Origin: Candidatus Dietzia intestinipullorum
GTDB lineage: Bacteria; Actinomycetota; Actinomycetes; Mycobacteriales; Mycobacteriaceae
Assembly: GCA_019119635.1 (NCBI GenBank)
Contig: DWWP01000054.1
Location: forward strand, 1 to 64,000
Direction of reading: 5' to 3'
DNA: 64,000 nucleotides
The notes beneath the pieces were generated by a model, which was not told the origin of the DNA, made no database searches, and saw nothing but the letters and a program-made list of their open reading frames with translations. Made by a program: the position numbers and the translations under genes. Shown piece by piece: positions 24,109-33,495 of the stretch (positions are counted from its first letter, which is position 1; the number at the start of each line of letters is the position of its first letter).

Positions 24109-26688
24109 ATGGACCTCGCCCCGACACCTGTCGATCCCGAGCCCACGCCCTCTGCGATGCGGCGCGCCCTTCGGCGTGCGGCAGACGGCCTGACGCTCGA
24201 CGCCACCGAGGCGTCCGTCCTCCTCGCGGCGCGCGGGGAGGATCTGGACACCCTCGGCGCACTCGCCGCGGCCCGCCGGGACGCCCGACTCGTCGACGAG
24301 GGCAGACCCGGGGTCGTCACCTACTCCCGCAAGGTCTTCGTCCCACTCACCAGGCTGTGCCGCGACCGGTGCCACTACTGCACGTTCGTCACCGTTCCGG
24401 GGAAGCTCCGCGCCGCGGGCGAGGGCATGTTCCTCGAGCCCGATGAGGTGGTGGAGCTCTGCCGCCGCGGCGCGGAGGCGGGCTGCAAGGAAGCCCTGTT
24501 CACCCTCGGGGACCGCCCGGAGGAGCGCTGGCCCGAGGCCCGCGACTGGCTCGAATCCCGAGGCTTCGACTCGACGCTCGACTACGTGCGGGCGATGTCG
24601 ATCCGCGTCCTGGAGGAGACGGGGCTGCTGCCACACCTCAACCCGGGCGTCATGTCCTGGTCCGAGCTGTCCAGGCTCAAGCCGGTCGCCCCGTCGATGG
24701 GGATGATGCTCGAGACCACGGCGACCCGCCTGTTCACCACGCCCGGCGCGTGTCACCACGGCAGCCCGGACAAGGACCCGGCGGTCCGGCTGCGCACCCT
24801 CACCGACGCGGGGCGGCTCGCGGTGCCCTTCACCACGGGGATCCTCGTGGGGATCGGGGAGAACCGGACCGAGCGCGCGGAGAGCCTCCTGGCGCTGGCC
24901 GGCCTCGCCCGCGAGTTCGGCCACCTGCAGGAGGTGATCGTGCAGAACTTCCGCGCCAAGCCGGACACGGCGATGCGGGACGCGGATGACGCCGGTCGGG
25001 ACGAGTTCCTCGCGGCGATCGCGGTGGCCCGACTGGTCCTGGACCCCCGGGTGGCCGTGCAGGCCCCGCCCAACCTGGTGGAGCGCGATGACGTCCTGAC
25101 GCTGCTCGGGGCGGGGGTGGACGACCTCGGCGGGATCTCGCCGCTGACGCCGGATCACGTCAACCCCGAACGCCCGTGGCCCCACCTCGACGAGCTCACC
25201 GCTGATCTGGCGGGCGAGGGCTGGGCCCTGACGGAGCGACTCACCGCGCACCCGCGCTACGTCCGTGCGGGGGACGCGTGGATCGACCCGAGGGTGGCCG
25301 GGCACGTCCACGCGGTGGAGGACCCGGCGACGGGGCTCGCCCTGGTCGGCGACGACGACGAGGTGGTGCAGCCGCAGGGACGGCCCTGGCAGGAGCCGGA
25401 CGACGACTGGGACTCGAGCGGGCGGACGGATCTGCACACGGCCATCGACTCCGAGGGGCGCAACACCGACGCCAGGTCCGACGTGGGAGAGGCGTTCGGC
25501 AACTGGGACGTGATCCGCGCCCGCGCCACGGAGCTCGGGGCGGCGGCGCTGGAACCGGAGCGGGCGGACGCCGACGTCGTGGCAGCGCTGCGCGCGGCGG
25601 AGCGCGACCCGGCCGGACTGGGTGACGAGCAGTACCTGGCGCTGGCGACCGCTACCGGCGACGGACTGGCCGCCGTGGCGGGGCTCGCCGACCGGATCCG
25701 CGCGGACGTGGTGGGCGAGACCGTGACGTACGTGGTCAACCGCAACATCAACTTCTCCAACATCTGTTACACGGGCTGTCGCTTCTGTGCCTTCGCGCAG
25801 CGCAAGGGTGATGCCGACGCGTTCTCGCTCTCCTCCGCGGAGGTGGCCGACCGGGCGTTCGAGGCGCACGTGGCCGGGGCGACCGAGGTGTGCATGCAGG
25901 GAGGGATCGACCCCGACCTGCCGGTGACCGGATACGCGGACCTCGTCCGCGCGGTCAAGGAACGGGTGCCCTCGATGCACGTCCACGCGTTCAGCCCCAT
26001 GGAGATCGCCAACGGTGCCGCGCGATCGGGCACGGGCGTGCGGGAGTGGCTCACCGAACTCAGGGCCGCGGGACTGGACAGCATCCCGGGGACGGCGGCG
26101 GAGATCCTCGACGACGAGGTCCGGTGGGTGCTCACCAAGGGCAAGCTGCCCGCCTCGGAGTGGATCGACATCGTCACCACCGCGCACGAGGTGGGGCTGC
26201 GGTCGAGCTCGACGATGATGTACGGCCACGTGGACACGCCCCGCCACTGGGTGGCGCATCTGCGGACGCTCCGGGGGATCCAGGAGCGCACGGGTGGGTT
26301 CACCGAGTTCGTCCCGTTGCCGTTCGTCCACCGCAGCGCGCCGCTGTACCTCGCGGGGGCGGCGCGTCCCGGCCCGACCCGGGAGGAGAACGTGGCGGTC
26401 CACGCCCTGGCGCGGATCATGCTGCACGGGGCCGTGGACCACGTGCAGACCAGCTGGGTCAAGCTCGGGGTCGCCGGGACCCGGACGATGCTCGGCTCGG
26501 GCGCCGACGACCTCGGCGGTACGTTGATGGAGGAGACGATCTCGCGGATGGCGGGCGCCGATAACGGGTCGGCGAAATCGCCCGCGGAACTCGAGGAGAT
26601 CGCAACAGGCATGGGCCGTCCGGCGCGGCCCAGGGACACCGTGTACGGGCCGGCGCCGCAGCAGGTGGGAGTGACTGTCGTCACATAG
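24109..26688 (+). CDS. fbiC: 7,8-didemethyl-8-hydroxy-5-deazariboflavin (FO) synthase, fused CofG-CofH
   Basis: This 859-residue bifunctional radical-SAM enzyme builds the F420 chromophore FO from tyrosine and 5-amino-6-ribitylaminouracil. Both [4Fe-4S] motifs are intact: the N-terminal CofG-like half has CRDRCHYC (Cys84, 88, 91) and the C-terminal CofH-like half has CYTGCRFC (Cys553, 557, 560). The length equals that of the mycobacterial FbiC fusion. The first in-frame ATG after the divergent PH-domain gene was used; it lacks a Shine-Dalgarno sequence. F420 production fits the LLM oxidoreductase in this window. Confidence 0.95.
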   Translation: MDLAPTPVDPEPTPSAMRRALRRAADGLTLDATEASVLLAARGEDLDTLGALAAARRDARLVDEGRPGVVTYSRKVFVPLTRLCRDRCHYCTFVTVPGKLRAAGEGMFLEPDEVVELCRRGAEAGCKEALFTLGDRPEERWPEARDWLESRGFDSTLDYVRAMSIRVLEETGLLPHLNPGVMSWSELSRLKPVAPSMGMMLETTATRLFTTPGACHHGSPDKDPAVRLRTLTDAGRLAVPFTTGILVGIGENRTERAESLLALAGLAREFGHLQEVIVQNFRAKPDTAMRDADDAGRDEFLAAIAVARLVLDPRVAVQAPPNLVERDDVLTLLGAGVDDLGGISPLTPDHVNPERPWPHLDELTADLAGEGWALTERLTAHPRYVRAGDAWIDPRVAGHVHAVEDPATGLALVGDDDEVVQPQGRPWQEPDDDWDSSGRTDLHTAIDSEGRNTDARSDVGEAFGNWDVIRARATELGAAALEPERADADVVAALRAAERDPAGLGDEQYLALATATGDGLAAVAGLADRIRADVVGETVTYVVNRNINFSNICYTGCRFCAFAQRKGDADAFSLSSAEVADRAFEAHVAGATEVCMQGGIDPDLPVTGYADLVRAVKERVPSMHVHAFSPMEIANGAARSGTGVREWLTELRAAGLDSIPGTAAEILDDEVRWVLTKGKLPASEWIDIVTTAHEVGLRSSSTMMYGHVDTPRHWVAHLRTLRGIQERTGGFTEFVPLPFVHRSAPLYLAGAARPGPTREENVAVHALARIMLHGAVDHVQTSWVKLGVAGTRTMLGSGADDLGGTLMEETISRMAGADNGSAKSPAELEEIATGMGRPARPRDTVYGPAPQQVGVTVVT

Positions 26689-26772
26689 TCCGACAGGCGT
26701 CGGGGCGGCTTCGTCACCGGCGTGAACTGTGGCTTACCATGCTCTTATACCGCTTCGAGGAAGGTGGCTGAC

Positions 26773-27096
26773 GTGACCTACACAATCGCCGAGCCGTGCG
26801 TCGATGTGATGGACAAGTCCTGCGTCGAGGAGTGCCCGGTCGACTGCATCTACGAGGGTGGGCGGATGCTGTACATCCACCCCGACGAGTGCGTCGACTG
26901 TGGGGCGTGCGAGCCGGTGTGCCCGGTGGAGGCCATCTTCTACGAGGACGACGTCCCCGACGAGTGGACCGAGTACAACGCCACCAACGCGGACTTCTTC
27001 GTGGAACTGGGATCGCCCGGCGGCGCCGCCAAGCTGGGGAAGGTCGACTACGACACCCCCATGGTCAAGGCGCTCCCGCCCATGAACGAGGAGTGA
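26773..27096 (+). CDS. fdxC: 7Fe ferredoxin, FdxA/FdxC type
   Basis: This 107-residue electron-transfer protein carries one [3Fe-4S] and one [4Fe-4S] cluster. Cysteines 9, 17 and 50 match the 3Fe site, cysteines 21, 40, 43 and 46 the 4Fe site, and the extra Cys25 matches Azotobacter-type 7Fe ferredoxins. The GTG beginning VTYTIAEPC was chosen because AGGAAGG precedes it and it fits the family N-terminus. It may supply electrons to enzymes such as P450s or radical-SAM proteins. It is followed six bases later by dapC, as Rv1177-Rv1178 in M. tuberculosis. Confidence 0.95.
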   Translation: MTYTIAEPCVDVMDKSCVEECPVDCIYEGGRMLYIHPDECVDCGACEPVCPVEAIFYEDDVPDEWTEYNATNADFFVELGSPGGAAKLGKVDYDTPMVKALPPMNEE

Positions 27097-27102
27097 TCTG
27101 AA

Positions 27103-28212
27103 GTGGCGCGACCGGAGCGTCGTCCGCCCGGCCGTACGCTCCCGGAGTTCCCCTGGGACACCCTCGCCGAGCCGCGGACCCGGGCGCGGGCGCACCCGGA
27201 CGGCCTCGTCGACCTCACCGTCGGCACGCCGGTCGACCCGGTGGCGCCGGTGGTCCGGGACGGACTCGCCGAGGCGTCCGCGGAGCCTGGGTACCCCACC
27301 ACGGTCGGCACGCCCGCGCTGCGCCGGGCGGCGGTCGACGCCCTGGGACGGCGCTTCGGAGTGACCGGCCTGTCGGTGGAGGCGGTGCTCCCGGCCATCG
27401 GCACCAAGGAGCTCATCGCGGGCCTCCCGACCCAGCTCGGGCTGGGGCCGGGGCACACGGTCGTGATCCCCGAGATCGCCTACCCGACCTACGAGGTCGG
27501 TGCCCTGCTGGCGGGGGCCACCGTCGTGCGCGCCGACTCGCTCATGCAGCTGGGGCCCTCGTCTCCCGCGCTGCTCTATCTCAACTCGCCCTCCAATCCC
27601 AGCGGCAAGATCCTCGGTGTGGACCATCTCCGCAAGGTCGTCGGCTGGGCCCGCGACCGCGGGGTCATCGTGGCCGCCGACGAGTGCTATCTCGGTCTGG
27701 TCTGGGAGGGAGAGGCGCCGTCGATCCTGGATCCGCGCGTGTCCGAGGGGGACCACCGGGGGCTGCTCGCGCTGCACTCATTGTCTAAGACGTCGAACCT
27801 GGCGTCCTACCGGGCGGGGTTCGTCGCCGGCGACGAGTCACTGATCGACGACCTGCTCACCGTGCGTAAGCACGCCGGGCTCATCGTGCCGACCCCGGTC
27901 CAGACCGCCATGACAGCGGCCCTGGCGGACGACGCCCACGAGGCCGAGCAGAGAGAGCGGTACCGCGCCCGACGCGACCAGCTGCTCCCCGCGGTCGAGG
28001 AGGCAGGGTTCCGGATCGACTACTCGGAGGCGGGCCTCTACCTGTGGGCCACCCGCGACGAGTACTGCCGCGACACCGTCGACTGGTTCGCCGAACGGGG
28101 GGTCCTCGTGGCCCCTGGTGAGTTCTACGGCCCCGCCGGGGCGAGGCACGTCCGTATCGCGCTCACGGCGACGGACGCCACGATCGCCGAGGCGGTCCGC
28201 CGACTGGCGTGA
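27103..28212 (+). CDS. dapC: N-succinyldiaminopimelate aminotransferase
   Basis: This 369-residue fold-type I PLP aminotransferase converts N-succinyl-2-amino-6-oxopimelate to N-succinyl-LL-diaminopimelate using glutamate, in lysine and peptidoglycan DAP synthesis. The PLP lysine is Lys229 in SLSKTSNLASYRAGF. Other conserved segments are YLNSPSNPSGKILG and AADECYLGLVWEG. It sits next to ferredoxin and directly opposite dapD and near dapE, which supports the DAP assignment over other class I aminotransferases. The GTG start is six bases past the ferredoxin stop. Confidence 0.9.
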   Translation: MARPERRPPGRTLPEFPWDTLAEPRTRARAHPDGLVDLTVGTPVDPVAPVVRDGLAEASAEPGYPTTVGTPALRRAAVDALGRRFGVTGLSVEAVLPAIGTKELIAGLPTQLGLGPGHTVVIPEIAYPTYEVGALLAGATVVRADSLMQLGPSSPALLYLNSPSNPSGKILGVDHLRKVVGWARDRGVIVAADECYLGLVWEGEAPSILDPRVSEGDHRGLLALHSLSKTSNLASYRAGFVAGDESLIDDLLTVRKHAGLIVPTPVQTAMTAALADDAHEAEQRERYRARRDQLLPAVEEAGFRIDYSEAGLYLWATRDEYCRDTVDWFAERGVLVAPGEFYGPAGARHVRIALTATDATIAEAVRRLA

Positions 28213-28220
28213 TCCGGGCG

Positions 28221-28263
28221 GCCCCCGCGCGGGGGCCCGGGGCGATCGGGGCGCCCGCGCGGG
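28221..28263. terminator. GC-only palindromes between convergent dapC and dapD
   Basis: A perfect 16-bp palindrome (28221-28236) and a second 10-bp one (28254-28263) sit inside two near-direct repeats of a CCCGCGCGGGGGC core. They occupy the short gap between converging genes and can fold on either transcript. There is no U-tract. Confidence 0.5.
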
Positions 28264-28271
28264 GGCCGGGG

Positions 28272-29240
28272 TCAGTCGTTGGCGTGCAGCGCGGCGTTGA
28301 GTTCCACGCCGTCGCGCTTCCACGGCACCGCCTCGACGGCGCCCGAGACCGAGTTGCGCCGGAACAGCAGGTTGTCCATGCCGGACAGGTTCCCGGCCTT
28401 GACCGGCTCCTGATCGGCCCAGGCGCCCGCGCGGACGTGGACCTTGGTGCCGGCGGTCACGTAGAGGCCCGCTTCGACCACACAGTCGTCGCCCAGCGAG
28501 ATGCCGACGCCGGCATTGGCGCCGAGGAGACACCGCTCGCCGATCGAGATGGTCTCCTTCCCGCCACCGGAGAGCGTGCCCATGATGGAGGCGCTACCAC
28601 CGACATCCGAATCCGCGCCGACGATGACGCCCGCGGAGATGCGCCCCTCGATCATCGACGCGCCGAGGGTGCCGGCGTTGAAGTTGACAAAGCCCTCGTG
28701 CATCACCGTGGTGCCCTCGGCCAGATGGGCGCCCAGCCGGACGCGGTCCGCGTCCGCGATCCGCACCCCCGACGGCACCACGTAGTCCACCATCCTCGGG
28801 AACTTGTCGATGCCGTAGACCGTGACCGGGCCGCGCGCGCGGAGCCGGGCGCGCACCGTCTCGAAACCCTCGACCGCACACGGGCCGAAGTTGGTCCACA
28901 CCACGTTGGACAGGGTGCCGAAGAGCCCGTCGGTGTTGGCGAAGTGCGGCTTGACGAGCCGGTGGGAGATCAGGTGGAGACGCAGGTAGGCGTCGTAGGC
29001 GTCGGCCGGGGGCTGCGTGAGGTCCGCGACCTCGACGCGGACCACGACTCGCTCGACACCGCGGTCGGCGTCGGGGACCGTCAACGGGACGAGGTCGGCG
29101 GGGACCTCGTCGCCGGACAGGACGCGATGACCGCTGTCGGACACGGCAGCGAGCTCCGGGGCGGGGTACCACACGTCCAGGACGGTGTGGTCGGACGTCA
29201 GGGTGGCGATTCCGGTGGCGACGGCTCCATTTGCACTCAT
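28272..29240 (-). CDS. dapD: Tetrahydrodipicolinate N-succinyltransferase
   Basis: This 322-residue enzyme transfers succinyl from succinyl-CoA to tetrahydrodipicolinate, the committed step of the succinylase DAP pathway. It is the long actinobacterial DapD form with an N-terminal domain, then a left-handed beta-helix visible as hexapeptide repeats ([19 protein letters not shown], then [19 protein letters not shown]). The length is close to M. tuberculosis DapD. The ATG at 29240 has TAGCAT seven bases upstream. The gene is transcribed away from dapE over a 61-base divergent promoter region. Confidence 0.94.
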   Translation of the reverse strand: MSANGAVATGIATLTSDHTVLDVWYPAPELAAVSDSGHRVLSGDEVPADLVPLTVPDADRGVERVVVRVEVADLTQPPADAYDAYLRLHLISHRLVKPHFANTDGLFGTLSNVVWTNFGPCAVEGFETVRARLRARGPVTVYGIDKFPRMVDYVVPSGVRIADADRVRLGAHLAEGTTVMHEGFVNFNAGTLGASMIEGRISAGVIVGADSDVGGSASIMGTLSGGGKETISIGERCLLGANAGVGISLGDDCVVEAGLYVTAGTKVHVRAGAWADQEPVKAGNLSGMDNLLFRRNSVSGAVEAVPWKRDGVELNAALHAND

Positions 29241-29247
29241 GCCCCCG

Positions 29248-29253
29248 ATGCTA
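29248..29253 (-). promoter_or_regulatory. -10 element of a leaderless promoter (dapD)
   Basis: On the minus strand TAGCAT is followed by seven bases and the dapD ATG. A matching dapE element faces the other way. Confidence 0.5.
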
Positions 29254-29288
29254 GCCGCCACGTGCGACGGGCAGGGGCCACGGGCATC

Positions 29289-29294
29289 TAGGGT
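29289..29294 (+). promoter_or_regulatory. -10 element of a leaderless promoter (dapE)
   Basis: TAGGGT is followed by seven bases and the dapE GTG at 29302. Confidence 0.5.
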
Positions 29295-29301
29295 GGGAGC
29301 C

Positions 29302-30471
29302 GTGACCGCTTCTCTCGAACTGACCGGAGATCCGGTCGACCTGACCCGCGCCCTCGTCGACATCGCCAGCCCTTCGCGGCACGAGGCGGAGATCGCGGGG
29401 GCCGTCCACGCGGCGCTGGAGGGCGCCGTCGCCGGGTTCACGGGCCCGGCCGCAGGTCGGACCCGGGTGATCCGCGACGGCAACCGCGTCCTCGCGCGAA
29501 CCGACCGGGGCCTGCCGACCCGCGTCGTCCTGGCGGGGCACCTCGACACCGTCCCGGTCGCGGACAACGTCCCGGGCCATCTCACCGGTGCGGGGGAGGA
29601 CCTCGTCCTCCACGGCTGTGGCACCGTCGACATGAAGTCGGGGGACGCGGTGTTCCTCCACCTCTTCGCGACGCTCGCGGACTCGCCCGACCTCGCCCAC
29701 GACCTGACCCTCGTGCTCTACGACTGTGAGGAGATCGAGGCCACCGCCAACGGCCTCGCATTCCTCGAGCACACCCACCGGGACTGGCTCTCCGGCGACG
29801 TGGCGATACTCGGCGAGCCCACCGAGGGGCTCATCGAGGCGGGGTGCCAGGGGACCCTGCGGGTCCGGGTCCACGCCCGGGGCGTGCGGGCACACTCGGC
29901 CCGCAGCTGGCTGGGCGACAACGCGGTCCACCGCCTCGCGCCGGTCCTGGAGCGGTTGGCGGCGTACGAACCACGGTCGGTGGACATCGACGGCTGCGTG
30001 TACCGCGAGGGCCTCCAGGCGGTCCGCATGTCCGCGGGCGTGGCGGGGAACACGGTCCCGGACGAGGCCTGGCTCGACGTCAACTTCCGCTGCGCACCGG
30101 ACCGGGACACCACCGAGGCGCTGGACCACGCCCTCGGGGCGCTCGGGCTCCCGGCACGGTCCCGGATCGGGCAGGGGGAGGAGCCGCCGTCAGTGCCAGG
30201 CCTGTCCTGGGAGCTGACCGACCTGTCCCCGGGCGCGCTGCCCGGCCTCGGGGAGCCGGCGGCGGCGGATCTCGTCCGCGCGGCCGGCGGCCGGGTACGC
30301 GCCAAATACGGCTGGACCGACGTCTCCCGGTTCGCCGCGCTCGGGATCCCCGCGGTGAACCTCGGTCCCGGCGACCCCGGGCTCGCGCACAAGCGGGACG
30401 AACACTGCCCGGCCCGGCAGATCACCGAGGTCGACGCGCTCCTGCGCGCCTACCTCACGACCCCCGGCTGA
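29302..30471 (+). CDS. dapE: Succinyl-diaminopimelate desuccinylase
   Basis: This 389-residue M20 zinc peptidase-family enzyme hydrolyses N-succinyl-LL-DAP to LL-DAP. Metal-site segments are [11 protein letters not shown] (first histidine), [13 protein letters not shown] (bridging Asp), the [11 protein letters not shown] loop carrying the general-base glutamate, [16 protein letters not shown], and a C-terminal KRDEHCPA histidine. The dimerisation lid begins around residue 180. The GTG at 29302 aligns with family N-termini and with a leaderless -10; an upstream ATG would overlap dapD. It shares a divergent promoter region with dapD. Confidence 0.93.
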   Translation: MTASLELTGDPVDLTRALVDIASPSRHEAEIAGAVHAALEGAVAGFTGPAAGRTRVIRDGNRVLARTDRGLPTRVVLAGHLDTVPVADNVPGHLTGAGEDLVLHGCGTVDMKSGDAVFLHLFATLADSPDLAHDLTLVLYDCEEIEATANGLAFLEHTHRDWLSGDVAILGEPTEGLIEAGCQGTLRVRVHARGVRAHSARSWLGDNAVHRLAPVLERLAAYEPRSVDIDGCVYREGLQAVRMSAGVAGNTVPDEAWLDVNFRCAPDRDTTEALDHALGALGLPARSRIGQGEEPPSVPGLSWELTDLSPGALPGLGEPAAADLVRAAGGRVRAKYGWTDVSRFAALGIPAVNLGPGDPGLAHKRDEHCPARQITEVDALLRAYLTTPG

Positions 30472-30502
30472 GGCCGGCCCACACCGAAGGAGTCCGTCGA
30501 CC

Positions 30503-31306
30503 ATGGCCCCGAACGATCCCGTCCACCTCCGCGGCCCCGTCCTCGTCCGTCGCGACGACGGCGGGGACCGGACCACCACGGACCAGCGTCTCCTGGACAG
30601 GAACCAGGACACGGACTGGTTGCACACCGACCCGTGGCGGGTACTGCGGATCCAGAGCGAGTTCGTCAACGGGTTCGGCGCACTCGCCGAGCTCCCGGAC
30701 GCCGTCAGCGTGTTCGGCTCCGCACGCACACGGCCCGGGGACCCCGCCTACGAGCAGGCGGTGGGGCTCGGTCGCGCGCTCGCCGAGGCCGGGTACGCCG
30801 TCGTCACCGGCGGCGGCCCGGGACAGATGGAGGCCGCCAACAAGGGGGCGTGGGAAGCGGACGGCAGGTCGGTCGGCCTGGGCATCGAGCTCCCGCAGGA
30901 ACAGGGGGTCAACCGCTGGGTCGACTTGGGCCTGCACTTCCGGTACTTCTTCGTCCGCAAGACGATGTTCGTCAAGTACACGCAGGCGTTCGTGTGCACC
31001 CCCGGCGGGTTCGGCACGCTCGACGAGTTCTTCGAGGCCATCACGCTGGTCCAGACGGACAAGATCACCAGGTTCCCGATCGTGCTGCTGGGCGTGGACT
31101 TCTGGAGCCCGCTGGTCGACTGGATCCGGGGCACGCTGGTCGAGCAGGGCATGATCTCGGGGTCTGACACGGAGCTGTTCCTGGTCACGGACTCGGTCAC
31201 CGACTCCGTCGAGTTCATCCGCGACGCGCACCGGCGTGCCGTGACGACCTCGGAGCAGCGCGAGGACCTGTACGGCGAGGAGTACCGCGGCGTGGAGCGC
31301 ACGTGA
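30503..31306 (+). CDS. LOG-family (TIGR00730) protein, long form
   Basis: This 267-residue Rossmann-fold protein belongs to the cytokinin riboside 5'-monophosphate phosphoribohydrolase superfamily. It has VSVFGSARTRPGDPAYEQA, the nucleotide loop VTGGGPGQMEAANKGA and the family motif PGGFGTLDEFFE. The first 55 residues form an extension seen in the long subgroup. Members cleave the N-glycosidic bond of nucleoside monophosphates, but this subgroup is less characterised. AAGGAG lies upstream of the ATG, and the stop overlaps a second LOG gene (GTGA). Confidence 0.85.
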   Translation: MAPNDPVHLRGPVLVRRDDGGDRTTTDQRLLDRNQDTDWLHTDPWRVLRIQSEFVNGFGALAELPDAVSVFGSARTRPGDPAYEQAVGLGRALAEAGYAVVTGGGPGQMEAANKGAWEADGRSVGLGIELPQEQGVNRWVDLGLHFRYFFVRKTMFVKYTQAFVCTPGGFGTLDEFFEAITLVQTDKITRFPIVLLGVDFWSPLVDWIRGTLVEQGMISGSDTELFLVTDSVTDSVEFIRDAHRRAVTTSEQREDLYGEEYRGVERT

Positions 31307-31857
31307 GCGCGGGGGCCGGACGCCGGGTCTGCGTCTACTGTGCGTCCTCGACCTATGACCCCGGGCTGCTGGACCTCGCTGATTCCGTCGGGACCGGGAT
31401 CGCCCGCCGCGGTTGGTCCCTCGTCTCGGGTGGGGGCAACGTCTCGATGATGGGCTCGGTGGCCGAAGCGGCCCGCCGGGGCGGTGCCCGGACCGTCGGG
31501 GTGATCCCCGAGGGACTGCGGGCCCGAGAGGTGGCCGACACGGACGCGGACGAACTCGTGGTGGTCACCACGATGCGAGAGCGCAAGCGCGAGATGGAAG
31601 AGCGATCGGACGCCTTCCTCGCCCTGCCCGGCGGGATCGGCACGCTCGAGGAGATGTTCGAGGCCTGGACGGCGGCTTCGCTGGGATTCCACCACAAACC
31701 GGTGGTGCTCTACGACCCCGTCGGCTTCTACGCGCCGCTCCTGGACTGGGTGCGGGGCATGGCGGCCACCGGGCTGGTCCAGCCGCACGCGCTGGACTGC
31801 CTCGTCGTGTGCGAGGACCTCGAATCGGCACTGGACGCGTGTGGCGGTGCGCGGTGA
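31303..31857 (+). CDS. Cytokinin riboside 5'-monophosphate phosphoribohydrolase (LOG)
   Basis: This 184-residue LOG enzyme resembles M. tuberculosis Rv1205, which releases free cytokinin bases from their ribotides. Motifs seen are VYCASSTYDPGLLDLADSVG, SGGGNVSMMGSVAEAA, the catalytic arginine region TTMRERKREMEERSDAF and PGGIGTLEEMFEAWTAASLG. Length is typical. Its start overlaps the long LOG gene and its stop overlaps folP2, both as GTGA, so the three proteins are made from one coupled message. In mycobacteria excess cytokinin breakdown releases aldehydes that harm the cell under nitric oxide. Confidence 0.9.
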   Translation: MSAGAGRRVCVYCASSTYDPGLLDLADSVGTGIARRGWSLVSGGGNVSMMGSVAEAARRGGARTVGVIPEGLRAREVADTDADELVVVTTMRERKREMEERSDAFLALPGGIGTLEEMFEAWTAASLGFHHKPVVLYDPVGFYAPLLDWVRGMAATGLVQPHALDCLVVCEDLESALDACGGAR

Positions 31858-32738
31858 ACCCGGGCGTGCCGGCGCCACCGCCCACCCTGTGCGGTCGGCA
31901 GGTCCCGGCGGACCGCCCGCTGGTGATGGCCATCGTCAACCGAACCCCGGACTCCTTCTACGACCGTGGAGCCACGTTCTCCGATGACGCGGCGATGCGC
32001 CGGGTCGACGAGGCCGTCGCCGACGGCGCCGACATCCTCGACATCGGTGGGGTCAAGGCCGGCCCGGGGGACGCGGTGGACGCCGGGGAGGAGACCCGTC
32101 GTGTCGTCCCGTTCGTGGAAGCCGTGCGGGCGCGACACCCCGACGCGCTCCTGTCGGTGGACACCTGGCGCGGCGACGTGGCCCGTCGGGCACTGTCGGC
32201 CGGGGCGGACCTGGTCAACGACACCTGGGCGGGGCACGACCCCGAGGTCCTCACCGCGGCGGCCGACGCGGGGGCGGGTTTCGTCTGTTCCCACACCGGC
32301 GGGGCGGTGCCGCGGACCCGGCCGTTCCGCGTGGGCTACGAGGACGTCGTCGCGGACGTGGTGGCGGAACTGTCCGCCGGGGCGGAGCGGGCCCTGGCGG
32401 CGGGGGTGCCACGCGACGGGATCCTGGTCGACCCGACCCACGACTTCGGCAAGAACACCTTCCACGGACTCGAACTGGTGCGGCGTACGGACCGGATCGT
32501 CGCTCTGGGGCACCCGGTCCTCATGGCGTTGAGCAACAAGGACTTCGTCGGCGAGACGCTGGATGCGGGGATCGACGACCGACGCGACGGCACCCTCGCC
32601 GCGACGTCGATCGCGGCGTACCTCGGCGCGCGCGTCTTCCGGACCCACGACGTACCCGGGACGCTCGCCACGCTGGAGATGGTGGCCTCGATCGTGGGCA
32701 CGCGACCACCTGCGCGGACGGTGCGCGGGCTCGCCTGA
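31854..32738 (+). CDS. folP2: Dihydropteroate synthase homolog FolP2
   Basis: This 294-residue TIM-barrel protein belongs to the dihydropteroate synthase family. It has MAIVNRTPDSFYDRGATFSD, the pterin-site strand ADILDIGGVKAGPGD, LSVDTWRGDV, LVNDTWAGHD and a late SNKDFVGETL segment. The position after LOG corresponds to Rv1207 folP2. Mycobacterial FolP2 is reported to lack dihydropteroate synthase activity, so a folate role should not be assumed. The usual family motif around the late lysine reads SNKDF instead of SRKSF. The GTG overlaps the upstream stop. Confidence 0.85.
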   Translation: MNPGVPAPPPTLCGRQVPADRPLVMAIVNRTPDSFYDRGATFSDDAAMRRVDEAVADGADILDIGGVKAGPGDAVDAGEETRRVVPFVEAVRARHPDALLSVDTWRGDVARRALSAGADLVNDTWAGHDPEVLTAAADAGAGFVCSHTGGAVPRTRPFRVGYEDVVADVVAELSAGAERALAAGVPRDGILVDPTHDFGKNTFHGLELVRRTDRIVALGHPVLMALSNKDFVGETLDAGIDDRRDGTLAATSIAAYLGARVFRTHDVPGTLATLEMVASIVGTRPPARTVRGLA

Positions 32739-32807
32739 CTACGCTGTGAGGACCGGCCGGCGACGCGGGTCGGGGACGCGCCGACAGTGCAGGAGGAGAG
32801 CGCCGGC

Positions 32808-33158
32808 ATGCTCACGATCGTCGTCTACGTGGTGGTCACCCTGGTCGTGGCGGTGGCGTTGTTCCTGCTGTCGGTGGTGGTCTTCGGCCGCGGCGAGCTC
32901 CTGCCGCCCGTTCCCGCAGGACACACGGTCACCGCACTGCCCGAGGGGCCTCTCGACGGGGACGACCTGCGCGCGGTGCGGTTCGGCATGTCCCCGCGCG
33001 GTTACACCATGGCGGAGGTCGATTGGGTTCTCGAACAGGCTGCGGCAGAGATAGAACGACTCCACGCCCTCCACCGCCACCCGGAGCGGGGCCCCGGCGC
33101 ATCCCACGGGATGGACGGTGACGGCGCTCCGGCGTCTCCGGACGGCGCGACGCGCTAG
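32808..33158 (+). CDS. Membrane-anchored DivIVA-domain small protein (Rv1209-like)
   Basis: This 116-residue protein has one N-terminal membrane helix (about residues 2-25). A short DivIVA-type motif follows around residues 58-85: VRFGMSPRGYTMAEVDWVLE and then AAAEIERLHAL, a predicted coiled coil. The rest is disordered. Small DivIVA-domain proteins of this kind often recruit to septum or poles; here that is inference. The ATG with AGGAGGAG upstream was preferred over a GTG seven codons earlier. The gene follows folP2 as Rv1209 does in M. tuberculosis, although gpgS (Rv1208) is absent from between them here. Confidence 0.75.
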   Translation: MLTIVVYVVVTLVVAVALFLLSVVVFGRGELLPPVPAGHTVTALPEGPLDGDDLRAVRFGMSPRGYTMAEVDWVLEQAAAEIERLHALHRHPERGPGASHGMDGDGAPASPDGATR

Positions 33159-33161
33159 GAT
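33156..33161 (+). promoter_or_regulatory. Candidate -10 for the DUF3117 gene
   Basis: TAGGAT matches the actinobacterial -10 consensus and lies about 88 bases before the DUF3117 ATG, at the end of the preceding gene. No convincing -35 is seen. Confidence 0.3.
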
Positions 33162-33248
33162 CGATCTCATCCACACAGTAGGACTTTGCGTGGGCTCGGA
33201 CGCCTCTACGGGCACCGCCCGCTGCACATGACGAAGGGAATCCACCCG

Positions 33249-33416
33249 ATGGCGGCTATGAAGCCCAGGACCGGTGACGGACCGATGGAAGCGGCCAAGG
33301 AAGGCCGCGGGATCGTCATGCGCGTGCCGCTCGAGGGCGGCGGACGCCTCGTGGTCGAGCTCACGCCTGACGAAGCCACGACGCTCGCCGAGGAGCTGAA
33401 CACGGTGACGTCCTGA
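33249..33416 (+). CDS. DUF3117 small protein (Rv1211-like)
   Basis: This 55-residue protein is strongly conserved across actinobacteria: MAAMKPRTGDGPMEAAKEGR followed by a short beta-hairpin segment VPLEGGGRLVVELTPDEA and a C-terminal helix. The M. tuberculosis counterpart Rv1211 has been described as a calmodulin-like protein, but no canonical EF-hand is visible here. The ATG after GAAGGGAA was chosen. It is a monocistronic gene with its own likely promoter. Confidence 0.85.
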   Translation: MAAMKPRTGDGPMEAAKEGRGIVMRVPLEGGGRLVVELTPDEATTLAEELNTVTS

Positions 33417-33495
33417 CCCCGCGTCTCCATCGACATCGACGCATCCGGCGATCTCGTCGGGTGCGTCGACTCATCTCATGAGGAAGGTGTACCCG

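Noticed and set aside
24019-26442. An 807-codon minus-strand frame opposite fbiC
   Set aside because: Composition is typical of antisense high-GC frames and the radical-SAM motifs of FbiC are fully preserved on the other strand.
28201-28271. GC-rich repeated segment considered as a mobile-element end
   Set aside because: It is short, lies between two converging stops and is explained better as a paired terminator.
31303-31857. Considered as lysine decarboxylase
   Set aside because: The PGGxGTxxE family was once labelled that way; the motifs are those of LOG phosphoribohydrolases.
33249-33416. EF-hand calcium site in the DUF3117 protein
   Set aside because: A 12-residue acidic EF loop is not visible, so I did not annotate calcium binding.
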